In this document: positions 21,766-32,900 of the stretch, in pieces
Layout of the letters: each line of letters begins with the position of its first letter
Position numbering within the stretch: position 1 is the stretch's first letter
Assembly: GCA_021234155.1 (NCBI GenBank)
Contig: JAJEKV010000036.1
Location: forward strand, 1,248,777-1,312,776
Direction: 5' to 3'
Source of the DNA: Isoetes taiwanensis
Lineage: Eukaryota > Streptophyta > Lycopodiopsida > Isoetales > Isoetaceae
Length of the DNA stretch: 64,000 bases
Translations under genes and position numbers: made by a program
Notes under the pieces: model-generated
What the model was told of the DNA's origin: nothing
Database searches by the model: none
What the model saw: the letters and a program-made list of their open reading frames with translations, nothing else

Positions 21766-23449
21766 CATCTGCTGGCCCACAATATGTAGGCAAAGGTCTT
21801 ACAAGCACAGCGGCTTCATCGACCTCTGGAGTAAATGCAGCTTGTAGAGGTTCTTGCCTTGTACGCAACCAAAAGTTATCATTTTGAGGTCGTCCTGGAG
21901 ATACATCTTCCAAACACAAAAGAATCTCGTTCCAGTAATCCATAGTTGCTTTGTACTGTCGTGCAAACACACTATCTTCTTGATTTTTGCAGAAGGAATT
22001 CCATAATGCTATGTACTTGGCGATCTTTGTCTACCGGCCGGGAGATCTTTCAATGTCTTCCTTGGAGGGATATTTTTAGGCACCCCTGTTGGTAACGTTG
22101 GCTCACCATTTTCATCCTCCTTCCACATTCTTATTCCATTTTCTGGAATCCACTCTTTATGGGTTGGCCGCATCTTATATTGCATAATGGGCCATTTCCC
22201 ATCCATTTTAAATCGAATAGCAATGGGTCGGTATGGCTGTTAGGCGTTGGCCCTTATCGGGGATATATCCCTTGACAAAACCTTTCCAATCTGGAACTTC
22301 ATCCACAAAATATGGAACAGGGAGACTTTGCATTGCACTTGCTAAACAAGTAAAGCAACTTCGAGGCAAAGTTAGAGCATCCGATAAACTCATTAACGCC
22401 GAAAAGTTCCCAAACAATGCATCAATATCGTCATGAGTGTGCCCAACCATCATGAAACCAACCTGAATCTCATCGAATACCTTAAGCCATGTCAAATAAG
22501 AGAGGTAGGAGAACACATATCTATTTTTATTTTGACCCGATGCATTATCCAACTGTAAGTAGAGATTTCGAGGAAGAGGATTGAAGCCTTCTAAGTTGGC
22601 ACTAGAAGATGAAGGCATCTTCTCTTGTGTAATGCGCACTAGCTTATCTTTGCGGTGGTCGAGTATCTTTTAGGGCTTGCATCAATTTGCAATCTGTAGT
22701 TCTGCTTCCACACAAATCACCACACTTGTCTTCTTCCGGCAACTCAAGATAGTGTAGGATCCTAGAAAGTGATCCAACATGAAAGTTTGAGTCATCCTTC
22801 CAAAGATCAAGAGAGAAATGGCCATAAGCCCGTCCACCATGACCATGTGTCAATGCTCCTGTCAAGCTGCTCTTCAAGCGATCTCCTCTCCAAACAGACT
22901 TTGCGAGATGGTGACTTCTTGGTGTGAGTGTTTTGACCTGATCCATCTTATCATGTATTATGCAGAGGTGACTTTACGTGAACGATGTGATAATGCACGC
23001 CAATGCCAATATTGACTCCTACAGGAACGTTGTTCCAACATATGTGCCCGCCGTTGAATTGAAAGGTTGCGCCTCTCCCTTGTATCTTTTGTTCTTTCCA
23101 ATTTCTGCTTGATGACTACACATATGTTACACTTGGAGAATGCTGTATTTTTTGCTATGCTGACGTCTGGAAACTCTTTCTTCCAAATATTGTAAAAAGA
23201 GGGCAAGGTTACACTCTTTCCTGTCAATTCTTCCACCACGGCGCCCACCTCCTTATGTATGCTCTTCTTATTAAGGATGGAAGGAAGTTTGCGAACATTC
23301 TCCCTTATATCATCCTTTCCTTTTTTGCTTCTATGTGGAATGCTCTCTGCATTCTCACTAATGAAGGTATCAAGCACACTTTCTGTAGCTAGTGTCACAG
23401 ATCTAGGCTTCTTAGAGCACAGATTACCATGCTCCGCCCGTTTTTCCAC
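21725..23449 (-). pseudogene. DUF7869-type transposon protein, frameshifted
   Basis: Read from 23449 downwards. The N part is charged (ESIPHRSKKGKDDI, FYNIWKKEFPDV, CNICVVIKQKLER, EQRSCRSQYWHWR). Then LCIIHDKMDQVKT, YGHFSLDLWKDD, and the hallmark core LYLQLDNASGQNKNRYVFSY (about 22580-22520) and VGFMMVGHTHDDIDALFGNF (about 22455-22400). Then KMDGKWPIMQYKMRPTHKEW and a C-terminal YWNEILLCLEDV block. The LDN and GHTHDDID acidic motifs resemble an RNase H/DDE-like core, which is why I regard it as transposase-related; that is family inference. The reading frame must change near 22975-23000, 22668, 22240 and 22000, so it is dead. Confidence 0.8.
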
Positions 23450-23453
23450 CTAA

Positions 23454-24194
23454 CTTTCGAACCTCTTCCTCCAACTATAAAAAAGCGTAGGCGAGCAACT
23501 CCTAAAGCCCGCAGCCATGCGGTGACAAACACTCCACTCTCCGGACCACTACTTTTCGCCTCCGGACGCCTGTATAAGTTACACTCAACACATCAAAAAC
23601 AAGCGTAATCCTCGGCACCTTTGCTTGATTGAGAATAAAATTCTTTTCTTAAGGCACATACTTGCCAGTCGGCTCAGTTTTTGACACATTCGTCCTTGCA
23701 GCATGTTGATTTTAGAGCACTCTTGATTGCCTTGGAAGCGCACATCCTCTCCTCCTTGCCATCCCCCTTTGGTTCCCTCCTGACCCTCTTCACATATGTA
23801 TATTTCCTTTTCCTCTTGAATTGCTTCTCAACATCGCCTCCAAGCACTCAACTTCTAAATCATCATGTTCGAGAGCAGCAAGAGCTTGTAAATGTTGTGA
23901 AACTGTCCTACCATCATGAAGCAAAACAAAGATGGGTCTCCCGGTGTTACTAGACTGTTAGCTATAGGCCTCTCAAAGACAAGCATGACATGACTGATAT
24001 TTTGGTTTTCCGTTGGATCTATTATGTTACCCATCGAAAGCCCGACCTTTGATACACCCAAGAACTCATCGTCTATAGCATCCTCGAGGATCACTAAAGA
24101 CTATATTAAGCCTCCGAATATTTAGATCCGGTCTTGGGAGTGAAGAATGTAGCATGGCAAACCTAGTAGATCTGTTTCGGAGTAGTAGGCTGTC
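23454..24194. other. Between transposon ORFs, no clear gene
   Basis: A 79-codon minus frame (23855-24094) starts MILEDAIDDEFLGVSKVGLS and is in the same orientation as its neighbours, but has no recognised domain. Confidence 0.4.
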
Positions 24195-24650
24195 TCATCT
24201 TGTGCTTAAACAACTGAGACCAAGGCGGGCAGCTAGATTCTCATGACCTCCAATCTCCTCTACTATCTCGTCTTCTTCATTTGTTGCTGTGTTGCTTGGT
24301 TCACCACAGTGAGCAGTGAAACTGATGTCCGGCGGGCTACTGACAGATGGTGGACTACTAGATGAATCCTCTTGTGAAGAGGGCAAATTGAGGGATCTCG
24401 AAGACGTATCTTCACTTGAGGGCCACTCATTTGGTTTTACATCCCTCTTAGGCCACTGAATGAATGTGCCTACTGCTTCACCAATGTTATCTGCCCCTCC
24501 GCAGGGGACTGGAAGCTCTGTCGATGGGATCACGGACTCTGTGACCTCAATTGCTACATTTGAAGGATCTATTTCCTTCCCATGAAGAGTGGTTCTATTC
24601 AAAATATGTCCCCGGGCAACAATTGTCCTTCCGACGAATAGGTTGTACAT
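24195..24650 (-). CDS. DUF8039-like transposon-associated ORF
   Basis: 151 codons. The pattern VARGHILN..LHGKEIDPSNVAIEV followed by ELPVPCGGADNIGEAVGTFI and QWP matches the wording of a plant domain found in CACTA/En-Spm-type transposon proteins (DUF8039). Its Ser/Pro-rich acidic tail (SSEDTSSRSLNL..EEDEIVEE) is low complexity. Likely a fragment of a larger protein; minus strand like the DUF7869 relic. Confidence 0.5.
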   Translation of the reverse strand: MYNLFVGRTIVARGHILNRTTLHGKEIDPSNVAIEVTESVIPSTELPVPCGGADNIGEAVGTFIQWPKRDVKPNEWPSSEDTSSRSLNLPSSQEDSSSSPPSVSSPPDISFTAHCGEPSNTATNEEDEIVEEIGGHENLAARLGLSCLSTR

Positions 24651-24786
24651 GGGAAAATTAAACCTGTGTCAATCAAGCAAGGCGATACTTTTCAGAACAT
24701 ATGAAATAGAGGAAAAATAAGCAAAAAATAAGCGAAAATGGCGCTATTTAGTACAAAAGTATAAATTTTGGTCCAAATTTGGAGCT

Positions 24787-24970
24787 AAATGGCGCCATGG
24801 CGCTATTTGGTGTAACGGTGAACACTTGGATCAAATGGCGCCATGGCGCCATTTGGTCGAAATGGTGTTTGGATCAAATGGCGCCATGGCGCCATTTGAT
24901 CCAAATTCACACCTATGAATGTGCCATAGGTGTGAATTTGGATCAAATGGCTATGGCCATGGCGCCGTTT
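24787..24970. repeat. ATGGCGCCAT palindrome cluster 1
   Basis: A 22-base palindrome (AAATGGCGCCA and its mirror) is perfect at 24833-24854 and 24876-24897, near-perfect at 24787-24808 and degenerate at 24945-24970. The second copy sits inside a perfect 38-base palindrome (24868-24905). Directly after it is a hairpin with perfect 19-base arms (24898-24916 and 24926-24944, loop 9). Confidence 0.9.
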
Positions 24971-25302
24971 GATCCAAATGGCATGCGCCATCAACACCAT
25001 CGACCAAATGGCTTAGCTCCATCACAAAATCTACACGAGGTGCCTATGTTATGCATTCTTGCTCCCATTCTTTGTATATGTGTCAATAAGAGCATATGCA
25101 TAACATGGGCACCCCATGCCAAACTTTGCAATTGAAACCAAGGTTCTTAGTGTCCTAGCAAACATTAATGTCGACATTTGAACACTCTATACACATGGCA
25201 AAGAATAGAACGTAATTTATACCGTAAACAAAGGGACTTACTTTGATATTAGATAGATCCATAGTGGTATGTCCCGAGCAGTAGATAGAACAGAAAATCA
25301 AA

Positions 25303-25735
25303 GTTGATCCCAAAGCAGATATATTGGCGTAAGAATGCGCCAAGAAGAGCCAAGAAGAAAGCCCAAGAAAGATTCGAAGAAGAAAGCGCCAAGGAGGATT
25401 CGCCAAGAAGAAAGCCGAAGAATCACACCGATTTCGTGGAGCGAAGAAGAAAGCTACCGACAAAGACGCATGCGCCTTTGCAAAGTTAGGCTACCGAGAA
25501 AAAGAAGCGCCTTTATGCGAGCGGGCAACCGAGACGCAACAGCGGATTCGAAAGCGCCTGACCGCGTTACGAAAAACGCCTCCGGCCGTGGCATGGTCGC
25601 ATTAAGTGGGAGCACGGGCGGCAAAGAGGGAGCTTTAAAGGCAAAGTACAATTTTCAAAATGGGCGATACAAATTTGGACAGTGGCGATCAAATTTCAAT
25701 ATCTGGCGGAATTTTGACTTTTATGTTAATTAAGG
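25303..25735 (+). repeat. Low-complexity AAGAAGA/GCGCC region
   Basis: Purine-rich repeats of AAGAAGAAAGC and CGCCAAGAAG. The 132-codon frame over it is Arg/Lys-rich repeat translation; I do not call a gene. Confidence 0.55.
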
Positions 25736-26284
25736 GGCCGGAATTTTGAATTTTATGTTCAAATTTGAAGCGAAGGGCGTTTAAGCGGGGAAATATTCAA
25801 TTTCAAAATTCAATTGTGGCGAGCATGGACCGCCTCCGGGCTGGCCCCGGGCATAAGGCGCAGGCGCCGCCCGCGAACGCACGGCCCGGCGTGGTTGGCG
25901 GGCATGGCGCTGGACCACCACGCATGGGCGCTGGGACAGCGATAGGCCCTAGTTGGCGCTGTTTTTCCTCGCTTCTCATTCCCTTTATTCGTTTTCGATT
26001 CCGGCTCCCTACCGACCTTAGCCCCGGCGCCCGGTGCCTAGCCAAATGGCGCCCTAGCGCCCGGCGCCTAAAAGCAACCCTTTTTCATCCTTTTTTCGTT
26101 GATTTCTCGCGCCATTTCCCGCTAGTTCAAGCGCCTCAACACATCTAGATACACACCGTTTTTCGGACCAAATTCAAAGCCAAAAAATGGAAATGGACAA
26201 TTCGAGCTCCTCAAAATGTGGAGACGAGGCTAGCTTACCTCAAAGGTACGTGTATGTCGTCTACTTGCATTGTTTGTTTGGGCT

Positions 26285-26669
26285 AAATGGCGCCACCGCG
26301 CTATTTAGATGCATGGTAACCACTTTAGGGTCTTATAGTTGACAAATGGCGCCATGGCGCCATTTGGATGATTGAGTGCACTTTAGGAGTCTTAGCTACT
26401 TTAGGATGCCTGGTAGCTTACTCTACGGTCTTTGATGTCTATTAGCTTACCATAGGGCCTTGTTGTTGGCAAATGGCGCCATGGCGCCATTTGATGTGTA
26501 TTAGCATACATTTGGGACGTGTTGTTGGCAAATGGCGCCATAGCGCCATTTGATGTGTATTGGCTTACCATAGGGCCTTGTTGTTGGCAAATGGCGCCAT
26601 GGCGCCATTTGATGTCTATTAGCATACATTTGGAACTTGTTGTTGGCAAATGGCGCCATGGCGCCATTT
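26285..26669. repeat. ATGGCGCCAT palindrome cluster 2, 59-bp tandem
   Basis: Perfect 22-base palindromes at 26344, 26471, 26589 and 26648; one-step variants at 26285 and 26530. Copies at 26471, 26530, 26589 and 26648 are exactly 59 bases apart, with linker TGATGTNTATTAGCATACAT / GTTGTTGGC. Smaller relatives (ATGGCGCCA) occur near 32775 and 32815. Confidence 0.92.
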
Positions 26670-26728
26670 TTATCTGCGTCCAGTCCTTTAACACTAATGG
26701 AGTCAGCGGCATATGTATTCTCCTACAA

Positions 26729-26815
26729 GTCGCAGGTGCCTCGACCCAGTCAGAGCCACTCTACTTCCAACCATCTTCCGCGAATATTTGGAAGGGGCTC
26801 GACTGGTCGAGGCAC
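26729..26815. repeat. Hairpin repeat, copy 1
   Basis: GGTGCCTCGACCCAGTC at the left pairs with GACTGGTCGAGGCACC at the right around an 84-base body containing CCATCTTCCGCGAATATT. Confidence 0.7.
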
Positions 26816-26942
26816 CGCGAGGAAAACGCTGTGGAAATGCATTAAATGCTTGCTTCCATTTGCTTATGCACTGAACTCGGATGCATTTGCCTAGTCATCC
26901 GGATGCATGCGCGTTACGTTGTGCTCTCTCCCTACGAATGGC

Positions 26943-27027
26943 GGTGCCTCCACCCGGTCCGATCCACTCTCCTTGAACCATCTTCCTCGAAATATTGCGG
27001 GGGGTGGTTTGACCGGTGGAGGCCTCT
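26943..27027. repeat. Hairpin repeat, copy 2
   Basis: Diverged copy of 26729-26815: GGTGCCTCCACCCGGTC pairs with GACCGGTGGAGGCC; body CCATCTTCCTCGAAATATT. Compensating changes keep both stems. Confidence 0.7.
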
Positions 27028-27199
27028 TCACCAAACGGGATAGGCATACGAATCATACCTCGTGCTTATGCATTTGGACTCACATACAAATGGTACGGCC
27101 ACTTGCCAACCACAACCGATTATGCACCGCTTTGTTCTAACCATTTACCGATGCCTTTTGTTACCGATGCCTCTTTGTTGCGGCTATCTTTACGTGGCG

Positions 27200-28590
27200 G
27201 AAACACAATTTCAATCCGACCGAACTATGATGCCGATAGACGTGCACCGGGTGCATGGAAGTAATGCGGGTGAGCCCCTCTACCGCTACAGGCTCGAAAA
27301 GGAGATCAAGTAAGAGAGCTCGCCTCCTTATAAGGGAGACAGAACCGCGTAAAACGTACCGGCATTTACCAGCCGGTATCTTGGTCCAAATGAAGTTGGT
27401 TGCCAAGAGCGGTCGCGAGGATTGGATCCGGGTAGTCTCAGAGGATACTTTGAAGCGGTAAAATAATTGTGTACTATGTGGACCGGAAGTTTTATGATCC
27501 CATCAGAATGTCCGCTAGCATTGCAAATGTAGCCGGGTTCGCGAAGAAGCAAGGTCATTGCCGTCATAACAACAGACTTTGAAGAAGTCGACATCAAAGG
27601 TCCACAAGAAATCTTGAGGGGCTTTATGATTCTTCGCGAATCGGATGAACGAGTCGAAAAACTTCGCCTTCATTCGTTGTCAAGGCAATAGCCCAAATAG
27701 AAACTACCCGCCATTGTGGACACGGCCGGCTAAAATCGGAGCAAGAAGAAGACAAGACAACCTAGGGATACACCTGCAATTTTACAAAGACTCCTCATCT
27801 TCTCTGCGAGGATGTCCAGAACCGGAGGAAGGAAAGGCGGCGGGCAAGAAGAAAGTTAAGAGAAAGGATCACAAAGATCCGGATATAGAAAAAGAAGGAA
27901 AAGAAGCAAGCTAAAGAAAACGAAGAGAAGGAAAAGGAAGAGAAGGAAGATAAAGAAAAGAGGGAAAAGAAGGAAAAGAAAAAAAGGAAAGGAAAGAAAA
28001 GGATAGGGAAGGCAAGGGGCGGAAGGGAAGGAAAGGCGAGACAGAAAAGGAGGGAAAGGAAGTGGAGACAGAGGAAACGGATGGGAAAAAGAAGAAGAAG
28101 CACAAAATGGTAGGAGACCATTCGGAAGGAGAGGACACCTAAAAACAAAGGAGAGCCTCGGACTCCAAGTCCCGTGGAAGTCCTAGAAGTGGTGGTGAAC
28201 CTCCGAGCCCAAGGCATAGCGAGGATCCCGCGGACACACCGCCAAAAAGGGTCCCCATTAAGAAGCCGTGAGCTAAAGAAGGTCACATTAAGAATAGCTC
28301 AAAGACTTGCTAGAGGTGCCCGCAAATCTTCGGTGGAAAGGTCGAGAAGAGGAAAAGACGGCAGAGAATACACCGCAAAAATTTACGATCACCTAAGATC
28401 TGTTTCCTCTCGGTGTCACATTCATTAAAAAATAGACGTGTTCAAATTATATCAAGGGCCAGCAAATCGACATCTAGACCAAGGAATATGGAGCACGCCA
28501 AAACTTTGGTGGAGTCCTTTCGGAGAGACCCACATCCGGTCTTCACTCCCAATGATGTGATTCCATTCAATCCCCTCACAAATAAACCGG
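27200..28590 (+). pseudogene. Decayed Lys-rich coding sequence, family unknown
   Basis: Plus-strand stretches with protein-like texture appear in changing frames: YVDRKFYDPIRMSASIANVA (about 27475), TTDFEEVDIKGPQEILRGF (about 27570), a Lys/Glu run (27850-28130), SKSRGSPRSGGEPPSPRHSE (about 28165), and FTPNDVIPFNPLTNKPVP before TGA near 28597. Frame changes and stops between them argue for a pseudogene or for exons I cannot join. The homopurine run 27880-28110 makes a spurious Phe/Ser-rich frame on the other strand. Confidence 0.35.
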
Positions 28591-28604
28591 TCCCTTGAAT
28601 ATGT

Positions 28605-28720
28605 AGCATAATAACATGGGGTTACTTTTAGATTTTATAGTTTTTCATATGGTTTTTCTATGATTTCGTTGTTGTATATGTAGGTGTACTAAATAGTATT
28701 TCTAGAGTGCACCCTTTATG
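28605..28720 (+). repeat. AGCATAATAACA family, copy at 28.6 kb
   Basis: AGCATAATAACA..GGGTTACTTTT...GTGTACTAAATAGTATTTCTA and GAGTGCACCCTTT. Sister copies at 16801, 42348 and 51604; a partial one lies inside the left arm of the 29.4-kb inverted repeat (29489) and, inverted, the right arm. Confidence 0.75.
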
Positions 28721-28794
28721 GGCCAAAGATTTTCGTTGGTTGGAAAAATCCGAGGGTTGTTGTCTTTCTCTCAGCGTGTTTGTGCATGAACACT

Positions 28795-28965
28795 ATGCAA
28801 GTTGTGCATGTGCATGTGCACATGCATGTCATGTGTGTGCATGTGCATGTGCACATGCATGTGCCATTCATGTGCACATGCATGTGCATGTGTGTGCATG
28901 TGCATGTTCATATGCATGTGCAAGTGCAAGTGCATGTGCATGTGTGCATGTGTGTGCATGTGTAT
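28795..28965 (+). repeat. TGCATG / TGTGCA alternating tract
   Basis: About 170 bases of TGCATGTGCATGTGCACATG-type alternating purine-pyrimidine sequence. Frames on both strands give His/Met/Cys-rich nonsense peptides. Confidence 0.95.
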
Positions 28966-29400
28966 TGCCCTCTTGGATTCTTATTGCCGGATGGATTTTA
29001 ATTTTACGAGATGGATTTTTGCTCACACTTACAAAGGTATTTGTTTTTAATGTTTCTTCAGTTTAGCATAATGTTTTTTTACAAGGTATTGGTTTCCAGA
29101 TTCTACAATTTAGTGCTGCAAAACCCCTTTTGTTTCCTTCCTATGATTTGCAACCCATTCAAGTTTAGGCCCTCATGCGAGGATTTCAACTCTTGATATT
29201 TAGTGTCCCTATTGAACTTGTGGCCATCCTTTAGCTAAAATCAACAAACGGATTCTTATTACACAACATGGATTATTCCAAAGAATTTCCATGTCACGAT
29301 CAGAGACCTAAACAAAGTGCATGGCCCTAGAATACATTTATATTGTAGGTTTGGAACTTTAATCGAACCGTAAGGTGAATCATGCATAAGCAATTCTTCA

Positions 29401-30505
29401 AGAGATGGAGCATCCAAAATCATATCTTTCTTGATAAACAATGGTGTCATTGTGTGAGAGAAATAATTTTAGAGGAAGTTCAATCCTTAGCATAATAACA
29501 GAGGGTTTTTCTTTGTCTTGTAAACTTTATGACTCTCGACAATAATGGGATCAATCCTTGCATCTTTATGGTTGAACTTTTACTTATGTTCTATTTGTTT
29601 TATTGTGATCAAATTCAAAAGCTACACAGGTGATGAAAGCCTCAAATGAATTCTAGTTTTTGAACACAAACCATTAACATCAACATATAAAATTAAATCC
29701 CCAACACATAACAACCATTGACATTAACAACCAACACTATAACATATTTCCAATGACATTAATTAACATAACCAATTTCTCCAACACATTTAAATTAAAA
29801 TCACCACTTAAATTCTTTTGGTTTGGGTGGTCTATTCACACGGGGGTGACGACAAAAATTTGAGCCCTCATAATTGTTCCGGATTTTTATATTGGCAATC
29901 AACACCATATAGTATTCCGCTTGAAATCTTATAGTATTTTCACTAATCTTATTATACAAGATTCGATAAAATTTTGTCCTTGCATACCCAATTGACCTCA
30001 AGAACCCCTTCAGCGGTCATCCTTAAGGAATAAGGGTGAATATGCCTATCCAACAGCTCTAGATTTGTTCCTAGTCATGGCCCGTGTGAATATGCACCCA
30101 AACCAAAGGGGTTTAAGGGGATTTTAATTTAAATGTGTTGGACCCAATGGTTATGTTAATTAATGTCAATGGTAGTTATGTGTTGGTTGTTAATGTCAAT
30201 GGTTGTTATGTGTTGGGGATTTAATTTTTATATAAGAGATGTTAATGGTTTGTGTTGCAAAAACTAGAATTCATTTGAGGCTTTCATCAGGCTTGTAGCT
30301 TTTGAATTTGATCACAATAAAAACAATAGAACATAAGTAAAGTTGAAAGATAGAGCAGATTGATCCCCCATTATCGAGAGAGTGCATAAAGCTCACAAAA
30401 AAAAACCCTCTCTGATTATGCTACATATTGTTACTGCGGACAACTATTTCTCCCAACAATGACACCATTGTTTATCAATCCATATGATTTTGATGCTCCA
30501 TCTCT
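29401..30505. repeat. 1.1-kb inverted repeat
   Basis: The left arm 29401-29830 (AGAGATGGAGCATC, AAACAATGGTGTCATTG, TTACTTATGTTCTATT, GATGAAAGCCTCAAATGAAT, AACACATAACAACCATTGAC) returns in reverse order and complement at 30100-30505. The centre (29830-30100) is a diverged relative of the 55.1-kb MITE (TTTGGGTG..TATTCACA / TGTGAATATGCACCCAAACC). No ORF of note. Confidence 0.88.
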
Positions 30506-30814
30506 CGAAAACCGAGGATGACCTCATGGGGATGCACTATTATATAGTGAATGGTAATCATTCGAATTTTGGTCGCCAATAATTTGTATGTACAAATACT
30601 CTTGTAAAACCAAAGTCCCAAGAGCAAATTGTTTGGCAAATTTTTATCTTGAAATCTATGAATTGAAATTTTTATCTATTTTTGTGATGTTATATTTCTC
30701 GCCTTCATTACATGCAATGCTAGAAGTCAATGATATCAATAAGAAGACTATTTTCAAATGCATATTTTTTTGAAATAACATAACCCAAAAATTGGCATAA
30801 ATATGCCCTCCGCG

Positions 30815-32900
30815 CGGATGCCATACCCCCCTTATGTATAAGTGCTCGCCGCTCCATACAAAGGTACATGTTTTAATTTTCATCCATATCAATGAAATGG
30901 CCTTTCCATGTCTTTTTCGCATTATTTGTTCACTAAACGGCCCATTCAAAAATTATTTGCTTTTAAATGTTTATTTTACTTCTTGTTGTTTCCAGCGTGG
31001 ATCCGGCTTTTGGCTGAAGTTATCTTGTAGTGGTAAGTTCATCCCTCAAATTTCAACCGAAATGGGTCTTCATGCCGAGGATATTTTAAAGCCATCATTC
31101 GTGTCCCTATGGAACTTGTGGAAACCTTGCAAGCTAAAAGACAACAAGGGTCAAACTACACCCGCTAATCGGGCAAAAGAATCGGCTACTTGACATCATT
31201 TATTGTACCGAGGTGCATGAGGGGTATGGACTACTTAAGAAATTGAGGTGTGAAGCCGTGAAGTTTTGATGGGAAGACATTTCTTCAAGGTCACCGGTGA
31301 TTATATATAAGCAATTCTTCAAGGCAAGGGCAAAGACACTAAAGATCCATATCTTTCTTGAAGAAGGAGATTTTTGCATGTCGTGAAGGATAATTTTCCC
31401 TCTAAGTTCAAGTCCTTCACCGATCTATAGATCCCTAGTCTCGGGCTCCTTTTTATTCTTCAATCCCTGATTTCCATGGCCACCTTGCATAGTAAGTGGG
31501 TTGAAACCGGAGTGAGCAAGGAAGGCATTTTCTTGGGTTACGTACACCGCCTTGGCAAGATTCATATATACTAAAGCAGCTTCTTGAAGATTAGGTGAAG
31601 ATAAGACTCTAGGCATTGAACTACCTAAATGGGACAAGTTATTTGTCTTTCCTTCTTCTTTGTATCCTTGATTCCCTCGACACTAGAGGCATATTTCCAA
31701 TGTGGGACAAAACCACACTAACAAATTTTTTAATAGTTGTTCTTATTCAAACACCATATCATTCTTTTTGGATAGTGGTCTTTTGCAAGGATGTGAACCC
31801 AACTTTTGATTTCATCCAGATTGGAAATGATCCGATTCCACATCCAAGTTTATATTGGCATGTATGAGGCAATACAAGAATCCGCCCCCGGGGTGTTCGG
31901 AGGCCCATTCACTAGTGTATGCCACAAAGATTCCACGCCATGGGTCCTCCTGCCCCAAGCAATTGACCTCAAGTTCCCATCAACCATCATCTCAAGAACC
32001 GCCACCGCCTGTGAAAGCGAAATGACAAAGACGAAGATGGGCATTTCCGAGGCATCTCAAGCTTTGTGGAATACATGTAGCGGCAATCACAATTAGGCAA
32101 ATTGGAATATTGGGACAAAATATGCTTTGGGCTGCATTTTGTTTACTAACTGCTCAATCATGGTGCCGGTGCCGCCAGAACGCATTGGTTTGATTACTTT
32201 CATGTGGTTCTTTTGGGCTTCATTGTTGAATAAGAGATTTTGCATTGTATTCTATGGTTTACCCGCTTTTCATGAGTGCCTTCTTCTTTCTTGATTTGCT
32301 TGACCCCCTCACCATCCATCGACATAAAACTTGCGGACGTGAGACCACCTTAGGATAGTTGAAGAAATAGGGATCCACCAAATCCAGAATATGCCATTGC
32401 TCCACCCATATAATGGACTATGATGTGATCAAGAATACACAATTCAATATTGACATTCTTGATGATCCCAATTTCATTGCAATTTAGCTTGAGAATGTGA
32501 GATCCTATGGTTGATGTTTAGCCATGGCCCGCCATGTCATGTCTACTGATCCTTTTGAAGGAGGCTCACAAGACAAAAATAAACCTTTTGAGCTTTTGTA
32601 TGAAAATAATGTAAATTGTAAATAATTATTATTATGTAAACAAATGACATTGTGGCTTCTTCCCCACCCCTTGCTTTTTTTTTTTATATGCAAATCTATG
32701 AATTCAAAATTTTAACTATTTTTGTGATGTTATATTTCTCCAGCTTCATTACATGCAATGCTAGAATTTTTAATGGCGCCAATAAATGGCACTTTAGATG
32801 CATATTTTTTTTAAATGGCGCCATAATTGCTCAAAAAATTGGCATAAAGTTGACTAAAAAGGATTTTCATTCCTAATTGGAATCACGAAATTTCTCATTT
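30815..32900 (+). repeat. A': diverged copy of the right end of segment A
   Basis: Follows 18365-20290 in order: GATGCCATACCCCCCTTATG, TCATCCATATC, TTGTCTTTCCTTCTTCTT, CATCTCAAGCTTTGTGGAAT, AGGCAAATTGGAATATTGGG, GGCTCACAAGACAAAAATAA. Many substitutions, and a 200-base insertion near 31820-32030 absent from A and B. Runs directly into unit C1. Confidence 0.8.

Noticed and set aside
25335-25733. 132-codon Arg/Lys-rich ORF
   Set aside because: Driven by AAGAAGA/GCGCC low-complexity repeats; no conserved motif.
26471-26669. CRISPR-like array (22-bp repeats, regular 59-bp spacing)
   Set aside because: Spacers are repeats of each other and the context is a plant nuclear genome; it is a tandem satellite.
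27795-28286. 163-codon Phe/Ser/Leu-rich frame, minus strand, membrane-like
   Set aside because: It is the complement of a homopurine run; hydrophobicity is compositional.
28771-29050. Overlapping His/Met/Cys-rich open frames on both strands
   Set aside because: All are translations of the TGCATG tract; no start context or domain.
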